The position numbers were made by a program, and so were the translations under genes. The notes under the pieces were generated by a model, which did not search any database, was not told the origin of the DNA, and worked only from the letters and a program-made list of their open reading frames with translations. Shown piece by piece: positions 6,021 through 7,675 of a DNA stretch of 7,675 nt. Location: assembly GCA_023255165.1 (NCBI GenBank), contig JALRJD010000245.1, positions 1-7,675 of the forward strand, written 5' to 3'. The DNA is from Porticoccaceae bacterium. GTDB lineage: Bacteria > Pseudomonadota > Gammaproteobacteria > Pseudomonadales > Porticoccaceae. Within the stretch, counting starts at the first letter, position 1. Each line of letters opens with the position of its first letter.

Positions 6021-6701
6021 ATGGATCAATCTCAACTGGCTGGCAAACGTATTTTAGTGACTCAGGCCGACACCTTTATGGGCCCAACCCTGTGTGAAGT
6101 GTTCAGTGAAATGGGCGCAGACATTATCGCCGACAATAATCTGCTAACCGATCCCGAACTGCCTGCGCAGATTATTCAGCGCGCCGGACAGATTGATGCG
6201 CTGGTAATTAATCTGGCCGTGCCGGCACCCTTCACCAGAGGAGAACTGGTCGATGACAGCGAATGGTCAGCTACCTTTCAAGCCATGGTCGATCCATTGC
6301 CACGACTGTGCCGCGCCGTGCTGCCGCAGATGATCGAACGCCAATCGGGAAAGATTCTGGTAATGGGCAGCGCCTCCGCCCTGCGTGGAATGAAACGCGC
6401 CTCCACCTACAGCGCCGCCCGCGGCGCCCAACTCGCCTACGTTCAGGCAATGGGAGTGGAGATGGCTGCGCAGGGCATTCAGATCAATGCCATCGCACAA
6501 AACTTTGTCGACAACCCAACCTACTTCCCTGAGCAAACCAAAGCCAACCCGGCCTTTCAAGAGCGTCTAAAGCGCGAAGTGCCACTGGGTCGACTGGTCT
6601 CAATGCGCGAGGATGCGCAGTTTGCCGCCTATCTGTGCAGCGATGCCGCGGATTGCTTTGTCGGGCAGGTTTTTCCGGTAAGCGGCGGATGGGTGGTTTA
6701 A
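6021..6701 (+). CDS. Halohydrin dehalogenase-like SDR-fold enzyme
   Basis: The 226-aa protein has the short-chain dehydrogenase fold but the active-site pattern of halohydrin dehalogenases, which convert vicinal halohydrins to epoxides plus halide without NAD(P)H and also open epoxides with anions. The nucleotide-binding glycine motif TGxxxGxG is replaced by T14-x4-F19-x-G21 (TQADTFMG), the halide-site motif of that family. The catalytic set is S117, Y130 and R134, an exact S-x12-Y-x3-R, with Arg where true SDRs have Lys. NPTYFP (165-170) sits where the family places halide-pocket residues. LAGKRILVTQADTFMG and RAVLPQ...GKILVMGSASA resemble HheB as I recall it, and the length fits the shorter members. 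AAAGGAG at 6007-6013 is 7 nt before the ATG. No halocarbon pathway gene is visible nearby. The alternative is an inactive or differently used SDR relative. Confidence 0.85.
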   Translation: MDQSQLAGKRILVTQADTFMGPTLCEVFSEMGADIIADNNLLTDPELPAQIIQRAGQIDALVINLAVPAPFTRGELVDDSEWSATFQAMVDPLPRLCRAVLPQMIERQSGKILVMGSASALRGMKRASTYSAARGAQLAYVQAMGVEMAAQGIQINAIAQNFVDNPTYFPEQTKANPAFQERLKREVPLGRLVSMREDAQFAAYLCSDAADCFVGQVFPVSGGWVV

Positions 6702-6750
6702 GGTTCATATCCCCCGAGAGAAATGCAGGCAATCCGAATAATTATAAGCA

Positions 6751-6779
6751 TTGCTAATATTTCGATTATTTCGTATATT
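6751..6779 (+). promoter_or_regulatory. Promoter of the HTH-PIN pair
   Basis: TTGCTA (6751-6756) and TATATT (6774-6779) are separated by exactly 17 nt, a fair match to the sigma70 consensus (4/6 and 5/6). Transcription would begin near 6786, some 60 nt before the HTH gene. The region is clearly more AT-rich than the genes to its left. Confidence 0.6.
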
Positions 6780-6784
6780 TCGTT
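6758..6784 (+). repeat. Three 9-bp iterons over the promoter
   Basis: TATTTCGAT (6758-6766), TATTTCGTA (6767-6775) and TATTTCGTT (6776-6784) stand head to tail with no spacer; the first seven bases are identical in each. They cover the promoter spacer and the -10 box, so a protein bound there would block RNA polymerase. The HTH protein encoded just downstream is the natural candidate. Binding is inferred. Confidence 0.75.
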
Positions 6785-6785
6785 T

Positions 6786-6797
6786 AAAAGCGCTTTT
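6786..6797. promoter_or_regulatory. Perfect 12-bp palindrome AAAAGCGCTTTT
   Basis: The palindrome AAAAGCGCTTTT begins 2 nt after the iterons, at the predicted transcription start and 48 nt before the HTH gene. Its position suits an operator for a dimeric regulator. It is too short and in the wrong place to be a terminator. Confidence 0.5.
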
Positions 6798-6845
6798 CCA
6801 CTAACTGATTGAATTAGCTGTAAACGATTTAGCGAGGAATAAATT

Positions 6846-7292
6846 GTGGGCCTACACGACATTTCACTACCAAATGAAGAAGAAGTTGGTATTGCGAGAG
6901 ATAGCGCATCAGCATTGTCTGAGTTGTTATCAAAAATGCCAGCCTCCGATCGCGCCAGCGTAAAACTTGATGGCACCAACATTATTTTGCCGCGCCACGC
7001 GATAGAGTTGCTCCGTGACATTCTCTCGGACATGGCTCAGGGCAATGCAGTCACCATAGTCCCTCTTCATGCGGAGATGACCACGCAGCAGGCTGCCGAT
7101 TTTCTCAATGTGTCGCGGCCGTTTTTGGTGAAACTTCTGGAAAGTTCTACCATCCCCTTTATGAAGGTCGGCACCCACCGCAGGGTTAAATTTCAGGATC
7201 TGGTTGAATACAAAGGAAAAATGCAACGGCAATCCAGTCGTGCTATCGACGAACTTGTTGCCTCCGCGCAGAAGAACAATATGGGTTATTAA
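6846..7292 (+). CDS. Excisionase-type helix-turn-helix protein, probable antitoxin
   Basis: A 148-aa protein with a MerR/excisionase-type winged HTH at about residues 78-126. MTTQQAADFLNVSRPFLVKL (78-97) forms the helices, followed by IPFMKVGTHRRVKFQDLVEY (103-122), the usual wing and last helix. The N-terminal 77 residues hold an acidic start and a helix (LPRHAIELLRDILSDMA, 48-64) that I do not recognise. The next gene encodes a PIN-domain protein and its ATG overlaps this stop codon, an arrangement known for HTH antitoxins of PIN toxins. The protein would bind its own promoter and neutralise the partner; both roles are inferred. The start is GTG, with GAGGA (6834-6838) 7 nt before it. Three iterons and a palindrome lie upstream as candidate operators. 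An excisionase role is unlikely: no integrase or attachment site is seen. Confidence 0.82.
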   Translation: MGLHDISLPNEEEVGIARDSASALSELLSKMPASDRASVKLDGTNIILPRHAIELLRDILSDMAQGNAVTIVPLHAEMTTQQAADFLNVSRPFLVKLLESSTIPFMKVGTHRRVKFQDLVEYKGKMQRQSSRAIDELVASAQKNNMGY

Positions 7293-7675
7293 TGGTCTTT
7301 GCTGTTATCTACGATGCCTGCGTTTTATACCCGGCACCGCTCAGGGATGTTTTGATAGAAACTGCAGCTTCCGGTCTGGTCGCTGCCAAGTGGAGTAGAG
7401 AGATTGAAGCGGAGTGGATAAGAAATCTGCACAAAAACCGCCCTGACCTACCCCTAAAATTGCTCCACCGAACTGCGGACCTGATGATTCAAGCTGTCCC
7501 TGATTGTCTGATCGAGCATTACACACCACTGATCAAGGGACTCGCTTTACCCGATAAGAACGATCGCCACGTACTCGCCGCAGCAATAAAAGCCAACGCA
7601 CAAGTTATTAAAAGTTGTATTCCTGCTATTCTTGATCCATGGAAGTTAGTCGGGTACGATATTGACTTTATTCTT
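7292..7675 (+). CDS. PIN-domain protein, probable toxin, partial (stop off window)
   Basis: The first 128 codons are present and open to the right edge. PIN toxins are metal-dependent ribonucleases that cleave RNA with a cluster of acidic residues. The first acidic strand VIYDACVLYPAPLRDVL gives D8; KWSREIEAEWIRNL gives E41 near EW. LPDKNDRHVLAAAIKANAQVI (86-106) supplies D88 and D91 in the PD..DRHVLAAA motif typical of this family. The family then usually reads VTxNLKDFP, giving the last acidic residue. Here the chain goes VIKSCIPAILDPW (105-117), about four or five residues shorter with no such Asp. The end GYDIDFIL (121-128) resembles the normal C-terminal region. The start is set by TAATG: the ATG shares one base with the HTH stop, so translation is coupled. 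Whether it retains activity is uncertain. Confidence 0.8.
   Translation, partial: MVFAVIYDACVLYPAPLRDVLIETAASGLVAAKWSREIEAEWIRNLHKNRPDLPLKLLHRTADLMIQAVPDCLIEHYTPLIKGLALPDKNDRHVLAAAIKANAQVIKSCIPAILDPWKLVGYDIDFIL

Noticed and set aside
6021..6701. Ordinary NAD(P)H-dependent short-chain dehydrogenase
   Set aside because: The glycine-rich cofactor motif is missing and the active-site Lys is replaced by Arg in the halohydrin dehalogenase pattern.
6846..7292. True phage excisionase
   Set aside because: No integrase, attachment site or phage gene is present, and the overlapping PIN gene points to a toxin-antitoxin pair.

Overview
The window looks like chromosomal DNA from a gammaproteobacterium, probably a marine or aquatic one. 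This is inferred from the TonB/BtuB outer-membrane transport system, a radA gene of the proteobacterial type, a near-consensus E. coli-style LexA box, and dense packing of genes with Shine-Dalgarno sites. No species can be named from the sequence alone.

Positions 1-3520 (minus strand) form a cobalamin uptake and salvage operon. A sigma70-like promoter (3490-3518) drives a cobalamin riboswitch (3252-3474). The riboswitch is followed by a hairpin that can bury the ribosome binding site of btuB, the B12 outer-membrane receptor gene. btuB is followed without a gap by a DUF71/COG2102 ATP pyrophosphatase gene, then by cobO (cob(I)alamin adenosyltransferase), which runs off the left edge. Together they would bring in corrinoids, probably remodel them, and adenosylate them, with translation of the first gene set by B12 level.

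Positions 3632-3916 (plus) encode a small antibiotic-biosynthesis-monooxygenase-fold protein. It converges with radA (3959-5326, minus), the DNA-repair ATPase for recombination intermediates. The gap between radA and the divergent acetyltransferase gene (5467-5967, plus) holds a perfect inverted repeat matching the LexA SOS box. This suggests damage-inducible control of radA and perhaps of its neighbour.

Positions 6021-6701 (plus) encode a short-chain-dehydrogenase-fold protein that carries the full halohydrin dehalogenase signature (T-x4-F-x-G and S-x12-Y-x3-R) in place of an NAD-binding site. It is most likely a dehalogenase and not an oxidoreductase, and is the most notable enzyme here.

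Positions 6702-7675 hold an AT-rich control region and a toxin-antitoxin-like pair: an excisionase-type HTH protein and a PIN-domain protein whose start overlaps the HTH gene's stop. The promoter of this pair is overlaid by three exact 9-bp iterons. The PIN protein appears to lack the usual last acidic motif of its family. The window ends before its stop codon.
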